DNA of 42,508 bases from Bacteroidales bacterium (GCA_017555445.1 JAFZGK010000008.1:1-42508), one strand, 5' to 3'; shown: positions 31,546 to 40,726, numbered from the stretch's first letter. The notes: generated by a model not told the origin, from the letters alone. Program-made: numbers and translations.

Positions 31546-32712
31546 TTATTTCAGGCAGTCGAGGTGGGCGAGCGGAGCTTCCATGATGTTCCATGAAAGA
31601 ACAGTACCCTCGAAACCGTGGCTTGTGACTGCGTTGAGTGATTCAGTCACATAGGCAGGAGATGTAGGGACAATATCTTCGCGATAATTGATTTCAATTC
31701 CCGGGAATTTAGCACATGAATATGGCTCCATTGCCTCAAGCTGTGAATGAAGGAACTCAAGGCTCATTGTGAATTCGGGGTATCCTTCGGCACCAGGAGC
31801 TGCCTTTTTCAGAAGGTCATACTCGAAACCCATGCCTGCCGGTGCAAATGTCTGACGATAGAGCATCGGTTTGATGAAGTCTGCATGTTCTGCCAGAACA
31901 GAGTAGTCCTGACCTACGAATGGCGCCATGAATGGTGCATAGAGGTCCATTCCGACTTCAAGATTGCGGGCGCGGAACTCATCGGCTATACCTGCTACTG
32001 CTCCACTCACGATGTGACCCTTAGCTTTGAAATATGCATCAGCTACCGGATTTTCAAACTTGAAGCCTTCTTTTGGTGTATAACCTGTGACTGACAGGAA
32101 TTTATCTCCTATAGCCTCCCACTCTGCTTTGACAATCTCAAGGTCAACGCCTTCTGCTTCATATTTTGCCTTGCAGAGTTCGCATCCGCAATTCAGGACA
32201 CCGCCCACGCCGCTTACAAAAGACTGGGTGCGGATTCTATCAAGAAATACTCCGTCAAAGCCACAGTCACTGAAATTATTGTCATATATAGCCACTACAT
32301 TGGCTGCGTTTTCAGTATCAGACGGGCAGTTGAATCGGAAGCCTTCTCCTGCTGCAAGGTCATAGTTGGATGGAACATTGCCCCAGAGGTCTACTGCTGC
32401 AGAATTCTCACACATCTCCTCTGTTTCAGCAAATACCGGAAGCCACAGAAGCATCTTGATATCTTTTGAATGAAGATAATCTCCCACCTTTCGATAGATG
32501 TCTTTGTCAAGACTCCAGCCGATGATGACCTTTGATACAGGGATAAGACTGCTTACCGTATCTATGCGACCGATGATCTGTTCAGCGCTGTAGTCAGGGC
32601 TATGCCATCCACCCAGAGATACCTGTACTATATATTCAGCTTCATTGTTGTTTTTTGTCTGACATGCAGCAAGACCTAAAAGGGCGATCAATACAAGGAA
32701 ATATCTTTTCAT
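31546..32712 (-). CDS. Lipoprotein with a glycoside-hydrolase-like TIM barrel
   Basis: The 388-aa protein has a lipoprotein signal (LIALLGLAAC lipobox, cysteine near residue 17). The rest looks like a TIM barrel of the putative glycosidase type: VSLGGWHSPDYS, KVIIGWSLDKD, KMLLWLPVF, CGFDGVFLDRIRTQSF (about 158-173, the DxxR motif of DUF4015-like glycosidases), VGMDLYAPF, FIKPMLYRQ and TVLSWNI. A C-x-C-x-x-C cluster (NCGCELC, about 182-188) is unusual for such enzymes. The reaction is not assignable. Start: ATG 32712 opens the signal; the upstream in-frame ATG at 32769 would add a hydrophilic stretch. Confidence 0.7.
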   Translation of the reverse strand: MKRYFLVLIALLGLAACQTKNNNEAEYIVQVSLGGWHSPDYSAEQIIGRIDTVSSLIPVSKVIIGWSLDKDIYRKVGDYLHSKDIKMLLWLPVFAETEEMCENSAAVDLWGNVPSNYDLAAGEGFRFNCPSDTENAANVVAIYDNNFSDCGFDGVFLDRIRTQSFVSGVGGVLNCGCELCKAKYEAEGVDLEIVKAEWEAIGDKFLSVTGYTPKEGFKFENPVADAYFKAKGHIVSGAVAGIADEFRARNLEVGMDLYAPFMAPFVGQDYSVLAEHADFIKPMLYRQTFAPAGMGFEYDLLKKAAPGAEGYPEFTMSLEFLHSQLEAMEPYSCAKFPGIEINYREDIVPTSPAYVTESLNAVTSHGFEGTVLSWNIMEAPLAHLDCLK

Positions 32713-32881
32713 ATCGATTCTTTTAACAAAATATAATGTAAAGGTATGGACTTCATTGTGGAATACCAAAAAATAAGATGATTCTCTATCAAAAATAGCT
32801 GTGATTGAAGTTTTATTGTTAATTTCGTATCAGATTCGCTTGATCTTACATTAAATCTAATAACTCTTAAACTAATTTATC

Positions 32882-33985
32882 ATGAGAAAACTTGCTCTTG
32901 TTTTCGTTGCCATGGCAACATTGCTCTGCACCGAGTTCAGTGCAGATGCACAGTTCCAGAGAAGAATTACCCCAAATGATACTCTTCAGAGTGTACGAGT
33001 ACTTCCTGACGGCACAGCTGTCATCAGCCTCTATGCTCCAAAGGCAAGAAAGGTCACCCTTTCAGGTGATATCGTACCATGGGGACAGCCACTTGTTCCG
33101 GTTGAGAAGGACGGTGTATGGTCATTCAGCATTCCAAATGCGAAGCCAGGTGTTTACAGATATAATTTCGTTGTTGACGGAGTAACTGTTTACGACCCTA
33201 AGAACGCTGATGTAAGCCAGAGATCTGCACTTGCTGTAGTGGATCCGACAGGTGAAGAGTTCTTCTCTTACAGACCGGACATTCCGCACGGTGCACTTGC
33301 AGTGCGTTCATACTGGAGCAGCACTCTCGGTCAGACAAGAACAATGAGAGTATGGACTCCTGCTGGTTATGAGGCTGGCAAGGCTAAGCTCCCTGTTCTC
33401 TATCTTGTACATGGAGGTGGTGACTCAGACGTTTCATGGTCAACAGCTGGTTGCGCAGGTGACATCCTTGACAATCTCATGGCTGACGGCAAGATGGTTC
33501 CTATGATCGTTGTAATGCCTAACGGTGCTTGTGATATCTCAATGTTCGAGAAGGATCTCATGAACGACGTCATTCCTTTCATCGAAAGCAACTACAGAGT
33601 ACGTACTGACAAGGACAGCAGAGCGATTTCTGGTCTTTCAATGGGTGGTATCCAGACATTGGAAGTCATCTTCCAGAACCCTGACAAGTTCGGCTACGTA
33701 TGGTGCCTTTCAGGCGGTTTCAACCCAGGAGTTGACATCGCGAAGGAGGCTGAGAGACTTCACGTGAAGGAGCATGCTCCGATCATCAACAAGAACTGCA
33801 AGGAGTTTGTCATGACTCAGGGCGGTAAGACTGATATCACTTATGTCTCTGGTGAGAGAGCTAACAAGCTTTTCGACGAAGTAGGTCTTAAGTATGAATA
33901 CCAGGAAGTAGGCGAGGGCCACACATGGTATACATGGAAGATCAATCTCTACGACGAGGCTCAGAGACTCTTCAAGAAGAAGTAA
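32882..33985 (+). CDS. Secreted CE1-type esterase with N-terminal E-set/CBM48-like domain
   Basis: The 367-aa protein has a signal peptide ending ADAQ (about residue 24), an immunoglobulin-like E-set domain (about 30-120, VISLYAPKARKVTLSGD and GVYRYNFVVDGV), and a CE1 alpha/beta-hydrolase domain. The latter has YLVHGGGDSD, the nucleophile elbow ISGLSMGGIQ and the catalytic histidine in GEGHTWYTW. This is the layout of many Bacteroidales feruloyl/acetyl-xylan esterases. Codon use is strongly biased (AAC, TAC, ATC, GTA/GTT, no ATA in the first 100 codons I read), suggesting high expression. It converges on the next esterase across a shared terminator. Confidence 0.87.
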   Translation: MRKLALVFVAMATLLCTEFSADAQFQRRITPNDTLQSVRVLPDGTAVISLYAPKARKVTLSGDIVPWGQPLVPVEKDGVWSFSIPNAKPGVYRYNFVVDGVTVYDPKNADVSQRSALAVVDPTGEEFFSYRPDIPHGALAVRSYWSSTLGQTRTMRVWTPAGYEAGKAKLPVLYLVHGGGDSDVSWSTAGCAGDILDNLMADGKMVPMIVVMPNGACDISMFEKDLMNDVIPFIESNYRVRTDKDSRAISGLSMGGIQTLEVIFQNPDKFGYVWCLSGGFNPGVDIAKEAERLHVKEHAPIINKNCKEFVMTQGGKTDITYVSGERANKLFDEVGLKYEYQEVGEGHTWYTWKINLYDEAQRLFKKK

Positions 33986-34006
33986 ATGACAGACATATCA
34001 TAAAGA

Positions 34007-34043
34007 ATGGGAGCACATCTGATGATGTGCTCCCATGTTTTTA
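34007..34043. terminator. Terminator between the two convergent esterase genes
   Basis: ATGGGAGCACATC (34007-34019) pairs perfectly with GATGTGCTCCCAT (34024-34036) over a 4-base loop, followed by GTTTTTAT on the plus strand. Confidence 0.88.
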
Positions 34044-34059
34044 TTTGATTGATATCAGA

Positions 34060-35409
34060 TTACCATCTTGGGTTAGTTACCTCCGGTGCAGTGAGAACCT
34101 GTGCGTTCATCCACTCGAAGAGGTTAGCGTGACCCTGAGGTGCTACAGTACCGCCACCGTTGTTGCTAGGAACAACTTCGTCGCCCTGCTCCTGTGACAT
34201 TGTAACTGCATCGTTGAAAACATAGCACCATGAGAAGTGACCCATGATTCTCTGACCAGGATTGTCGATACCCTGTACAGTCTCGAACATAGACATCCAT
34301 ACGTTCTTACCGCCAGCCTTCACGATACGCTGGAATGTAGGGATACAGTGTGTCTTAGCGTCAACTGTTGTGTCGTCATATGACTGAACGAACCAGATGT
34401 TCTCCTCAGCAAGAGCCTTGATCTCATTGTCTGAGATGTGTGCGTCTGTGTAAGCCTCGCAAGTAGGGTATGCTGCTGCGAAATATCTTGGGTTGCGGAT
34501 AAGCATCTGCATTGTCATGTAACCACCGTTTGAACATCCACCGAGGTAGATACGGTTAGGGTCAACGTCTGGGTGCTCGTTTACGAACTCGTCGATGCAA
34601 GCCTTGAGGACATTAGAATAGAGTGAAGGATACTCACCATGACCGAAGCCCTTAGATGTTCCCATCCACATTGTAGGGCACTGGATCGAGAGAACGTATG
34701 CACCGTTTGAACCACCTTCAGTTGTGAAGTGTGACTGTACTTCAGGACGGATAAGACCTACAACCTCGTTACCAAGGAGAGTGATAGATACGTCGAGACC
34801 ACCTTCTCCACCACCGTGAAGCCAGATTACGAGTGGGTTAGCAACGCCGTCACCCTTGAGTGACCAAGGCTCGTAAGAAGCATAAGTAAGAGTTACATCA
34901 CCTGGCTTACCAGTGTTTCTGCCAGTGTAAGTACCCTTGCTGAAGTAATCAGCCTCAGAAACGAAGTCTACAAGACCCTTAGTTGTCTCACACTCGATAG
35001 CAGTATACTTCTGCTTACCTACCTTGAGAACCTTACCAGGCTTGAGAGCAACCTTTACATTGTAATCAGTCTTCCATACGTCACCAGCCTTAGTAAGACC
35101 AAGACCACGGCCGTTAGCCTTGTCGAGACCGAGTGCGAGGTATTCACCGTCAGGATTGAAAGCACCTCTTGAGTCAGAAGGATAAACTGTCTTTACAGTA
35201 CGCTCTGTACCGTTTGTGTTAACTGTAAGAACAGATGGATCTACATTGTCGAGCTTCACCTCTGGCTTTACAACCACGAGGTTTACTGCTGTAGATGCTT
35301 CATAGGTAGTTACACCTGCTACTGAATGCTCCATCTTAAGTGTCTGAGCACCAGCTGTTGCCGCAACGGTCAAAGCCATAACGGCGAGAATTGACTTTAA
35401 AGTTTTCAT
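34060..35409 (-). CDS. Secreted PHB-depolymerase/CE1-like esterase
   Basis: The 449-aa protein has a signal peptide ending TAGAQ (residue 22), an N-terminal beta-rich domain (about 25-180), and a C-terminal alpha/beta-hydrolase. The hydrolase shows WLHGGGEGG (oxyanion), the nucleophile elbow LGGCSNGGYM, SYDDTTVD with the acid, and a histidine in MGHFSWCYVF. The elbow and the late histidine resemble the PHB-depolymerase/feruloyl-esterase branch. The codon bias is even stronger than in the converging gene, as for a very highly expressed protein. Start: ATG 35409; an in-frame ATG at 35448 lies inside the leader. A TTG-N20-TATATTTG promoter lies upstream. Confidence 0.85.
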   Translation of the reverse strand: MKTLKSILAVMALTVAATAGAQTLKMEHSVAGVTTYEASTAVNLVVVKPEVKLDNVDPSVLTVNTNGTERTVKTVYPSDSRGAFNPDGEYLALGLDKANGRGLGLTKAGDVWKTDYNVKVALKPGKVLKVGKQKYTAIECETTKGLVDFVSEADYFSKGTYTGRNTGKPGDVTLTYASYEPWSLKGDGVANPLVIWLHGGGEGGLDVSITLLGNEVVGLIRPEVQSHFTTEGGSNGAYVLSIQCPTMWMGTSKGFGHGEYPSLYSNVLKACIDEFVNEHPDVDPNRIYLGGCSNGGYMTMQMLIRNPRYFAAAYPTCEAYTDAHISDNEIKALAEENIWFVQSYDDTTVDAKTHCIPTFQRIVKAGGKNVWMSMFETVQGIDNPGQRIMGHFSWCYVFNDAVTMSQEQGDEVVPSNNGGGTVAPQGHANLFEWMNAQVLTAPEVTNPRW

Positions 35410-35453
35410 AAAATATGTGGTTAATAAATTGGTTTTGCTTTGATGCAATCACA

Positions 35454-35484
35454 CAAATATATGTTTTAGTTGCGAGATATACAA
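35454..35484 (-). promoter_or_regulatory. Promoter of the PHB-depolymerase-like esterase gene
   Basis: On the minus strand, TTG (35484-35482), 20 bases, then TATATTTG (35461-35454). The leader to ATG 35409 is about 40 nt and A-rich. Confidence 0.72.
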
Positions 35485-35549
35485 TACTCAATCTGTATGC
35501 TCATGTTGTTTGTATTCTTCCACTTGTCATTTGAAACAAAAAATATGAG

Positions 35550-35557
35550 TATCTTTG
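35550..35557 (+). promoter_or_regulatory. -7 box of the Gre-factor gene
   Basis: TATCTTTG ends four bases before ATG 35562, so the mRNA should be leaderless. Confidence 0.6.
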
Positions 35558-35561
35558 CGCC

Positions 35562-36029
35562 ATGGAATACTTGTCAAGACAACGATACGATGAACTTCTG
35601 GCCGAGTTGAACCACCTTATCAATGTGGTTTATCCCGAGGTGAGGGAAGATGTTGCAGAGACAAGTGCACAAGGAGACAGGAGCGAGAATGCGGGCTACC
35701 GTGAAGCAAGGCGTAAGCAGGCAAAGACAATCAGCCGTATACGGTTCCTCCAGAAGGTTCTTGATAATTCACGTGTGATAGACCCGGATGCACTCCCAAA
35801 AGACAGGGTATGCCTTCTGAGCAAGGTGGAATTCACAAACCTCTCTACAAATACCCGAATGAAATTTGAGATAGTCAGTCCGCACGAGATGAACCTCGAG
35901 GCCGGTAAGATTTCATTGAAATCACCGATCGGTGCCGCTCTGATGGGCAAGAAGGTCGGCGAAATAGCAGAGGCTCAGGTTCCTTCCGGAACGCTTCGCT
36001 TAAAAATCGAAAGCATCACCCTCGACTGA
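35562..36029 (+). CDS. GreA/GreB-family transcript cleavage factor
   Basis: The 155-aa protein has the N-terminal coiled coil (about residues 5-75) with the acidic tip DVAETSAQGDRSENAGYREA and the C-terminal FKBP-like domain (about 80-155) with SPIGAALMGKKVGE. The D-x-SEN-GY tip is the conserved Gre motif that reaches into RNA polymerase and triggers cleavage of backtracked RNA. Whether it corresponds to GreA or GreB is not clear from motif. The promoter -7 box ends only four bases before its ATG. Confidence 0.92.
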   Translation: MEYLSRQRYDELLAELNHLINVVYPEVREDVAETSAQGDRSENAGYREARRKQAKTISRIRFLQKVLDNSRVIDPDALPKDRVCLLSKVEFTNLSTNTRMKFEIVSPHEMNLEAGKISLKSPIGAALMGKKVGEIAEAQVPSGTLRLKIESITLD

Positions 36030-36136
36030 AAGTGAAGCTTTATTTTATAACTCCAATCTCAGAACATGCTCCCTATAACACCTGCAGACAATCGTCTATA
36101 TTGGGGTCTCTTTGGTGCGGCTCTTTAAATAGTAAA

Positions 36137-37303
36137 TTATCTGATCCGTCTGGAAAGCCAACGGCGGACCGGTTCGTCATAGAATTTAAGGCAGATATAT
36201 GCAAGTGCGGTACTTGAAACAATTACCAGAAGTGCTACAGGCAAGCAATTTCCCAAAGTATAGATGTCATTCTTGATCAGCCATGAATAGAAGATGTACA
36301 TTATCGGGTAATGTACGATATAGAGCGGATATGAAAGGTCGCCAAGGAAGCGGTTTGCCTTATTTGTGATTCCGCTGGCTGAGCCGCATGCTCCCAACCA
36401 TACAAGTGCAGGGAAAACGCATGCTATGCATACGAACTCGTATAAACTATTGAGACTGATACCATTCCAGGATGGAATATATGGAACTGCAAAGAGTATG
36501 ATCAATGCCAGTGTGCAGACCCAGAACGCTCCTTTTACATTTCTTGGTTTAAATGTTCGCGCAAGCAGCATTCCCATACTGAACGGGAATAACATTCTGA
36601 TAAATCCACCCCAGAAATTGACTGTGTCGATAGTCCAGCCGACACCGATCATGTCGTATTGTGATATATCTCCAATGAAAAACCATGCATGCGCAAGACC
36701 AAGCAGCGTTGTGAATAATGCCAGTACCTTGGTTGACATGCGTCGCATGAACAGAGCGTAGCAGATATTACCGATATATTCGAAGAAAAGTGACCATCCC
36801 GGTCCATTGAGAGGAAACATTTCACCATTGCCACGGACTTCGTATGGCACTCCTGGAACTGCTGGAATCATGCACATGTTAAGCAGCAGAGCAATCATAA
36901 CCCAACTTGCAGGGGTGATGCTTCCATCCCATCTTTCGCATCCAGCTGCAAAGAATGCTATAGCTCCAATCACAGCTCCGATTATCAGCATAGGATGTAG
37001 ACGGATGAGACGACGCTTGAAAAATGTGCCTATGGACATCTTGTTCCAACGGTCATCGTATGCATAGCTGATTACGAATCCAGACAAGATAAAGAAGAAG
37101 TCAACTGCTATATGACCATGGTTCAATGTCGTAATCAGTCCGCTGCCCACTCCGTCGGTGGCTTCAGCGAACGCCAATCCTTCAAAGATGTGGTATATGA
37201 CCACCAGTAAGGCTGCAACCCCGCGTAGCCCGTCTAATAATTCATAATGCGGTTTTGTGTCAGCGAAATATGATGTATTAATATTCTGTTCAGGTGCATT
37301 CAT
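36137..37303 (-). CDS. Acyltransferase family 3 (OafA/YrhL-like) membrane protein
   Basis: The 388-aa protein has about ten membrane segments. It begins with the signature LLDGLRGVAALLVVIYHIFE (conserved R and H), then FFFILSGFVISY, RRLIRLHPM, GNGEMFPLNGPGWSLFFE and LSYPLYIVHYPI. The family transfers acyl groups to surface sugars, often O-acetylating lipopolysaccharide or exopolysaccharide. It is a single gene, with no glycan cluster next to it. Length is normal and the start is the first ATG of the frame, with a short hydrophilic N-terminus. A 107-bp gap to the Gre gene holds nothing I recognise. Confidence 0.9.
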   Translation of the reverse strand: MNAPEQNINTSYFADTKPHYELLDGLRGVAALLVVIYHIFEGLAFAEATDGVGSGLITTLNHGHIAVDFFFILSGFVISYAYDDRWNKMSIGTFFKRRLIRLHPMLIIGAVIGAIAFFAAGCERWDGSITPASWVMIALLLNMCMIPAVPGVPYEVRGNGEMFPLNGPGWSLFFEYIGNICYALFMRRMSTKVLALFTTLLGLAHAWFFIGDISQYDMIGVGWTIDTVNFWGGFIRMLFPFSMGMLLARTFKPRNVKGAFWVCTLALIILFAVPYIPSWNGISLNSLYEFVCIACVFPALVWLGACGSASGITNKANRFLGDLSYPLYIVHYPIMYIFYSWLIKNDIYTLGNCLPVALLVIVSSTALAYICLKFYDEPVRRWLSRRIR

Positions 37304-37351
37304 AGAATCAGTTATAATAAAATGTTGTTCGTCCTACTAAAAATATCTGTT

Positions 37352-37534
37352 TTATAGAGTCTTCTTCAAACTCCAGTTGCCCATTTTATGGTCATTGTAA
37401 TCAAACATTCCTTCATCGAATAACTCATATCCGCGCTTGAGATAGAAGTTCAGATTCTTTTCTGAGTTTGTAACTAACACTACCTGCCTGCCACCATGTT
37501 CACGGATATAATTCTTCGTGCTGATTTCTTGCAA
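37352..37534 (-). pseudogene. C-terminal fragment of a GNAT acetyltransferase
   Basis: About 50 residues match the C-terminus of GNAT enzymes: GRQVVLVTNSEKNLNFYLKR, then GYELFDEG and KMGNWSLKKTL. The N-terminal two-thirds of the domain, including the acetyl-CoA loop, are absent. The frame overlaps the 3' end of the ATP-grasp gene at 37500-37534, and homology begins only near 37495. It is best explained as the residue of a deletion that joined the two genes. Confidence 0.7.
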
Positions 37535-38387
37535 TGAGTCCCATAGTCATACGGAGATTGATTTCTGAGACAGGTATAAAGATAGGGGAGTCGGTCTGAC
37601 AGATGATCTGATCGACTCCGAGAAATCCTTCATAATGTCCTACAAGGGCATCGGCAAGAATGGCTGTCAGATTCTCACGAATCGCAATCAGAGTGTCGCG
37701 CGGGATATATTCAGCAATGATGTCTTCTATCTCCTCGTTGCTGGCAAGGATGTTTCTGCTGTATGCACCATTCCTGGATTCGAACAAGGAATAACCGATG
37801 AAATCGATGCCATCATGATGACATTCGAAGAGCATGGCACACTCCTTTATTATCTCAAATCGTCGTTCGACAATTACTGAACCCTGTTTGTCAAGTGTTC
37901 TCCTGCACCATCCTTCGTCGCTTTCGGAAAGCCTTTCTCTGACAAAACGGATTCCTTTGCCACTACCGGATAATGGGGACTTCAGCACTGCACTGCCGCT
38001 GGCTGATATGAACGCTTCTATTTCACTGACACTCGTGGCAACTGTTCTGTAATCCGGTTCAATGGCCTGTAAATCCTTACAGCTTAGTCTGGAATGTACA
38101 TCCAAGGCAAACTCGCGCCTTGAATGAGCGCGTATGAACTGCAGCTCTTCTTCTGATGGAAGGGTGTCTGGATCAATGCCTTCATTTATAAGGCGTTTCT
38201 TCAGAGAATGATTCCATCCCCAAGGGATAATCTGCCGGCTTTGTTTGTTGGGGCGCTTGAGATGTTCGGACAGATCTATGTTCTCCTTTGCATATCCTAC
38301 GGCTGACCTTGGGGGTACGAAGTTCTCGTCCCCATTGGCAATGCACAGGTCGTGCTCCGGATTAAATATATAGATCTGCTCTGACAT
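37500..38387 (-). CDS. ATP-grasp-like protein, probably truncated at its C-terminus
   Basis: The 295-aa protein starts MSEQIYIFNPEHDLCIANGD, typical of an uncharacterised Bacteroidales family. ATP-grasp-like elements are VLKSPLSGSGKGIRFVR (about 134-150, lysine and glycine-rich loop), VIVERRFEI, and the late metal-binding segment VSEINLRMTMG. The reaction is unknown; the fold ligates carboxylates to amines. After NLRMTMGLIARN the sequence turns into QHEELYP and stops, exactly where a remnant GNAT gene begins in another frame. Relatives should continue past this motif (from memory), so the tail is probably lost; the catalytic core looks intact. Confidence 0.65.
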   Translation of the reverse strand: MSEQIYIFNPEHDLCIANGDENFVPPRSAVGYAKENIDLSEHLKRPNKQSRQIIPWGWNHSLKKRLINEGIDPDTLPSEEELQFIRAHSRREFALDVHSRLSCKDLQAIEPDYRTVATSVSEIEAFISASGSAVLKSPLSGSGKGIRFVRERLSESDEGWCRRTLDKQGSVIVERRFEIIKECAMLFECHHDGIDFIGYSLFESRNGAYSRNILASNEEIEDIIAEYIPRDTLIAIRENLTAILADALVGHYEGFLGVDQIICQTDSPIFIPVSEINLRMTMGLIARNQHEELYP

Positions 38388-38417
38388 ATTCTGGTCTTAT
38401 AGTGCATTATCATTAAG

Positions 38418-38452
38418 CACACCATATGACACGAGTAGAGTCATATGGTGTG
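38418..38452 (-). terminator. Strong hairpin downstream of the M13 peptidase gene
   Basis: CACACCATATGAC (38418-38430) and GTCATATGGTGTG (38440-38452) form a 13-bp perfect stem with a 9-base loop, 22 bases past the stop at 38475. No long T-run follows, so it may stabilise the mRNA end rather than terminate efficiently. Confidence 0.6.
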
Positions 38453-38474
38453 TTCAGTAGTGATATAAGGTCTT

Positions 38475-40508
38475 TTACCAGATAACAACTCTCTCTTCTT
38501 CAGGAAGGAACATTGCTCCGTCTGTGATGTCGAAAGCCTCGTAGAAGGTTGCGACATTGCGGAGTGTTGCGTTTACGCGGTTCTTGCCGAGGGAGTGAAC
38601 GTCAACCTTGGTCAAGCGTGCAGCCTCCTCATCGCGGATGTTCTGTCCCCAGATTGTTGCGTATGATAAATAGAAGCGCTGAGCTGCTGTGAATCCGTCA
38701 ACAGGTTCTGGTTCGCCTGCAGTCTTGAATGTGTTCTGGAGGGCAGTGTAGGCCACTCTGAGACCGCCCTGGTCTGCGATATTCTCGCCAAGAGAAAGGG
38801 CACCGTCTGCCATAAGTGCCGGCTGTCCGTCCTTTGCAGGGAGGATCACGATCTGGTTGAACTGATCCACAAGGATGTCTGTGCGTGCCTTGAACGCAGC
38901 TGCATCAGCTGCTGTCCACCAGTTAGCCATATTGCCGTCCTTGTCGAACTCACGACCCTGGTCATCAAAACCGTGGGTCATCTCATGACCGATAACAACT
39001 CCGATGGCACCGTAGTTCACAGCATCGTCTGCAGTTGAATTGTAGAACGGTGGCTGGAGAATCGCTGCAGGGAAGCAGATCTCATTGGTTGTAGGGTTGT
39101 AATATGCATTGACTGTCTGAGGAGACATGAACCATCTTTCGCGGTCAACCTCTTTGCCCAGATCAGCAAGATTATCTGCTGTATACCATGCGTTTGCGCG
39201 TTTTAGGTTCTCCCAATATGAAACCTTAGGGTCAATGTCAAGGGTCGAATAGTCCTTCCACTTGTCCGGATAGCCGATCTTCACTGTGAACGCAGCGAGC
39301 TTCTCATGAGCCTTTGCCTTTGTTTCATCCGACATCCATTCAAGGGCATCGATGTGCTGACCGAGCGCAACCTGAAGGTTCTCAACCATCTGTGTCATGC
39401 GTACCTTGTCGCTTTCTGGGAAATACTTCTTGACATATACCTGGCCGATAGCGTCAGAGAGGAGACTGTTAGGCACAGCCATCGCGCGCTTCCAGCGCGG
39501 ACGCATCTCCTGCTGGCCAGACATCTGACGTCCGAAGAAATCGAAGTGAGCAGCATAGAGTTCATCGCCTACATAACCGGCTGCACTAGCGATCACGCTT
39601 GCAGCAAGGTATGTCTTCACGGTTTCGATATCTTCGCCATTGTACAGCCCGATAACAGCTTCAATGACCTCTGGCTGGCCTACGACAACCTTATCGAACT
39701 CGCCGATTCCCATCTGGCTGAAATATACATTCCAATTGAAATCAGGATACTTGCCAAGCAACTCAGCCTTTGTCATGGCGTTATAGTTTCCTGTCACGTC
39801 ACGAAGCTCTACATTGCTGCGGAACGACTTTGCCATCTTGGTCTCAAAGGCAAGAACTTTCTCTGCAGACGCTGCACTGTTCTCCCAACCGAGCATCGAG
39901 AATGCCTTGGTCAGCCACTGTACATAACCATCGCGAAGTGCCTGGTTCTCGGCATCAAGATAATAGTCACGGTTGCTCATTCCAAGTCCAGCCTGATCAA
40001 TATAGAGCACATTCATAGTGCTGTTCAGAAGATCTGCGCCCACACTTGTGCTGAACATAGGATTGCTTGCGCTTGTGTGGATCATTGCCAGAGCATAAAC
40101 AAGCTGCTGACGATCGTTAACAGACATAAGCCTGTCAATGTCTGCCTTCAAAGGCGCCACACCCTCTGTATTGAGGCGCACCGAATCAAGACCCATGTTA
40201 TAAAGGTCGGCAATCTTCTGGTCCACAGTGCCCGGTTTATTTTTAGACTTTGCGATATCTGCAAAAAGGTCGTTCAGACGGACCTCATTGGTTTCGCGCA
40301 GCTGGTCAAACGTACCGTAGCGCGCAAATTCTGGCTTCAGCGGATTAGCTGCCTGCCATCCGCCGGTAGCGTACTGGTAAAAGTCATCATTGAGAGCCAC
40401 GCTTTCATCAAAGTTACCACGATCGATCGCAGGTACATCTTCTGCCTGCTTAACATTACACCCTGCAATAAGTGCAATGGTAGAGAATGTCAACACTAGT
40501 TTTTTCAT
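38475..40508 (-). CDS. M13-family (neprilysin/PepO-like) zinc metallopeptidase lipoprotein
   Basis: The 677-aa protein has a lipoprotein signal with lipobox IAGC (about residue 17). The N-terminal M13 domain opens with DDFYQYATGGWQAANPLKPE. The catalytic domain has the zinc motif H508-E-M-T-H512 in VIGHEMTHGFDDQG, the third ligand E575 in GENIADQGG with D579, the NAYYNPTTNEICFPAAILQPP substrate-binding block, and a C-terminal V-N-A-T-L-R-N segment. It cleaves short peptides at the cell surface or periplasm. Start: ATG 40508; the frame is open 6 codons further. Length is standard. A weak TTG-N20-TAACTTTA promoter-like pair lies at about 40588-40618 on the minus strand. Confidence 0.95.
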   Translation of the reverse strand: MKKLVLTFSTIALIAGCNVKQAEDVPAIDRGNFDESVALNDDFYQYATGGWQAANPLKPEFARYGTFDQLRETNEVRLNDLFADIAKSKNKPGTVDQKIADLYNMGLDSVRLNTEGVAPLKADIDRLMSVNDRQQLVYALAMIHTSASNPMFSTSVGADLLNSTMNVLYIDQAGLGMSNRDYYLDAENQALRDGYVQWLTKAFSMLGWENSAASAEKVLAFETKMAKSFRSNVELRDVTGNYNAMTKAELLGKYPDFNWNVYFSQMGIGEFDKVVVGQPEVIEAVIGLYNGEDIETVKTYLAASVIASAAGYVGDELYAAHFDFFGRQMSGQQEMRPRWKRAMAVPNSLLSDAIGQVYVKKYFPESDKVRMTQMVENLQVALGQHIDALEWMSDETKAKAHEKLAAFTVKIGYPDKWKDYSTLDIDPKVSYWENLKRANAWYTADNLADLGKEVDRERWFMSPQTVNAYYNPTTNEICFPAAILQPPFYNSTADDAVNYGAIGVVIGHEMTHGFDDQGREFDKDGNMANWWTAADAAAFKARTDILVDQFNQIVILPAKDGQPALMADGALSLGENIADQGGLRVAYTALQNTFKTAGEPEPVDGFTAAQRFYLSYATIWGQNIRDEEAARLTKVDVHSLGKNRVNATLRNVATFYEAFDITDGAMFLPEEERVVIW

Positions 40509-40726
40509 ATGATTAATATTTAACATTGTTCCTCTTTAGAAATCTATTCGATAAATTTCTTCATAGCCTGATCCGGATTTGTTTTCGTAAAGTTATATAA
40601 TGCTGAATGAAATTGCAAGTCTGTTGAGATTTTGCTCTCGCGCGGGCACTCGCACAACTTTGGGGTGGGGCGGTAAGGCATAGGGGATATCTTACAGAAC
40701 GATCTGCCTGCTTTATATTGTAACGA

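Noticed and set aside
39306..40499. Long open frame of 397 codons on the plus strand
   Set aside because: It lies entirely antisense to the M13 peptidase gene, has an erratic composition rich in His and Cys, and matches no family; the peptidase with its HExxH and signal peptide explains the region.
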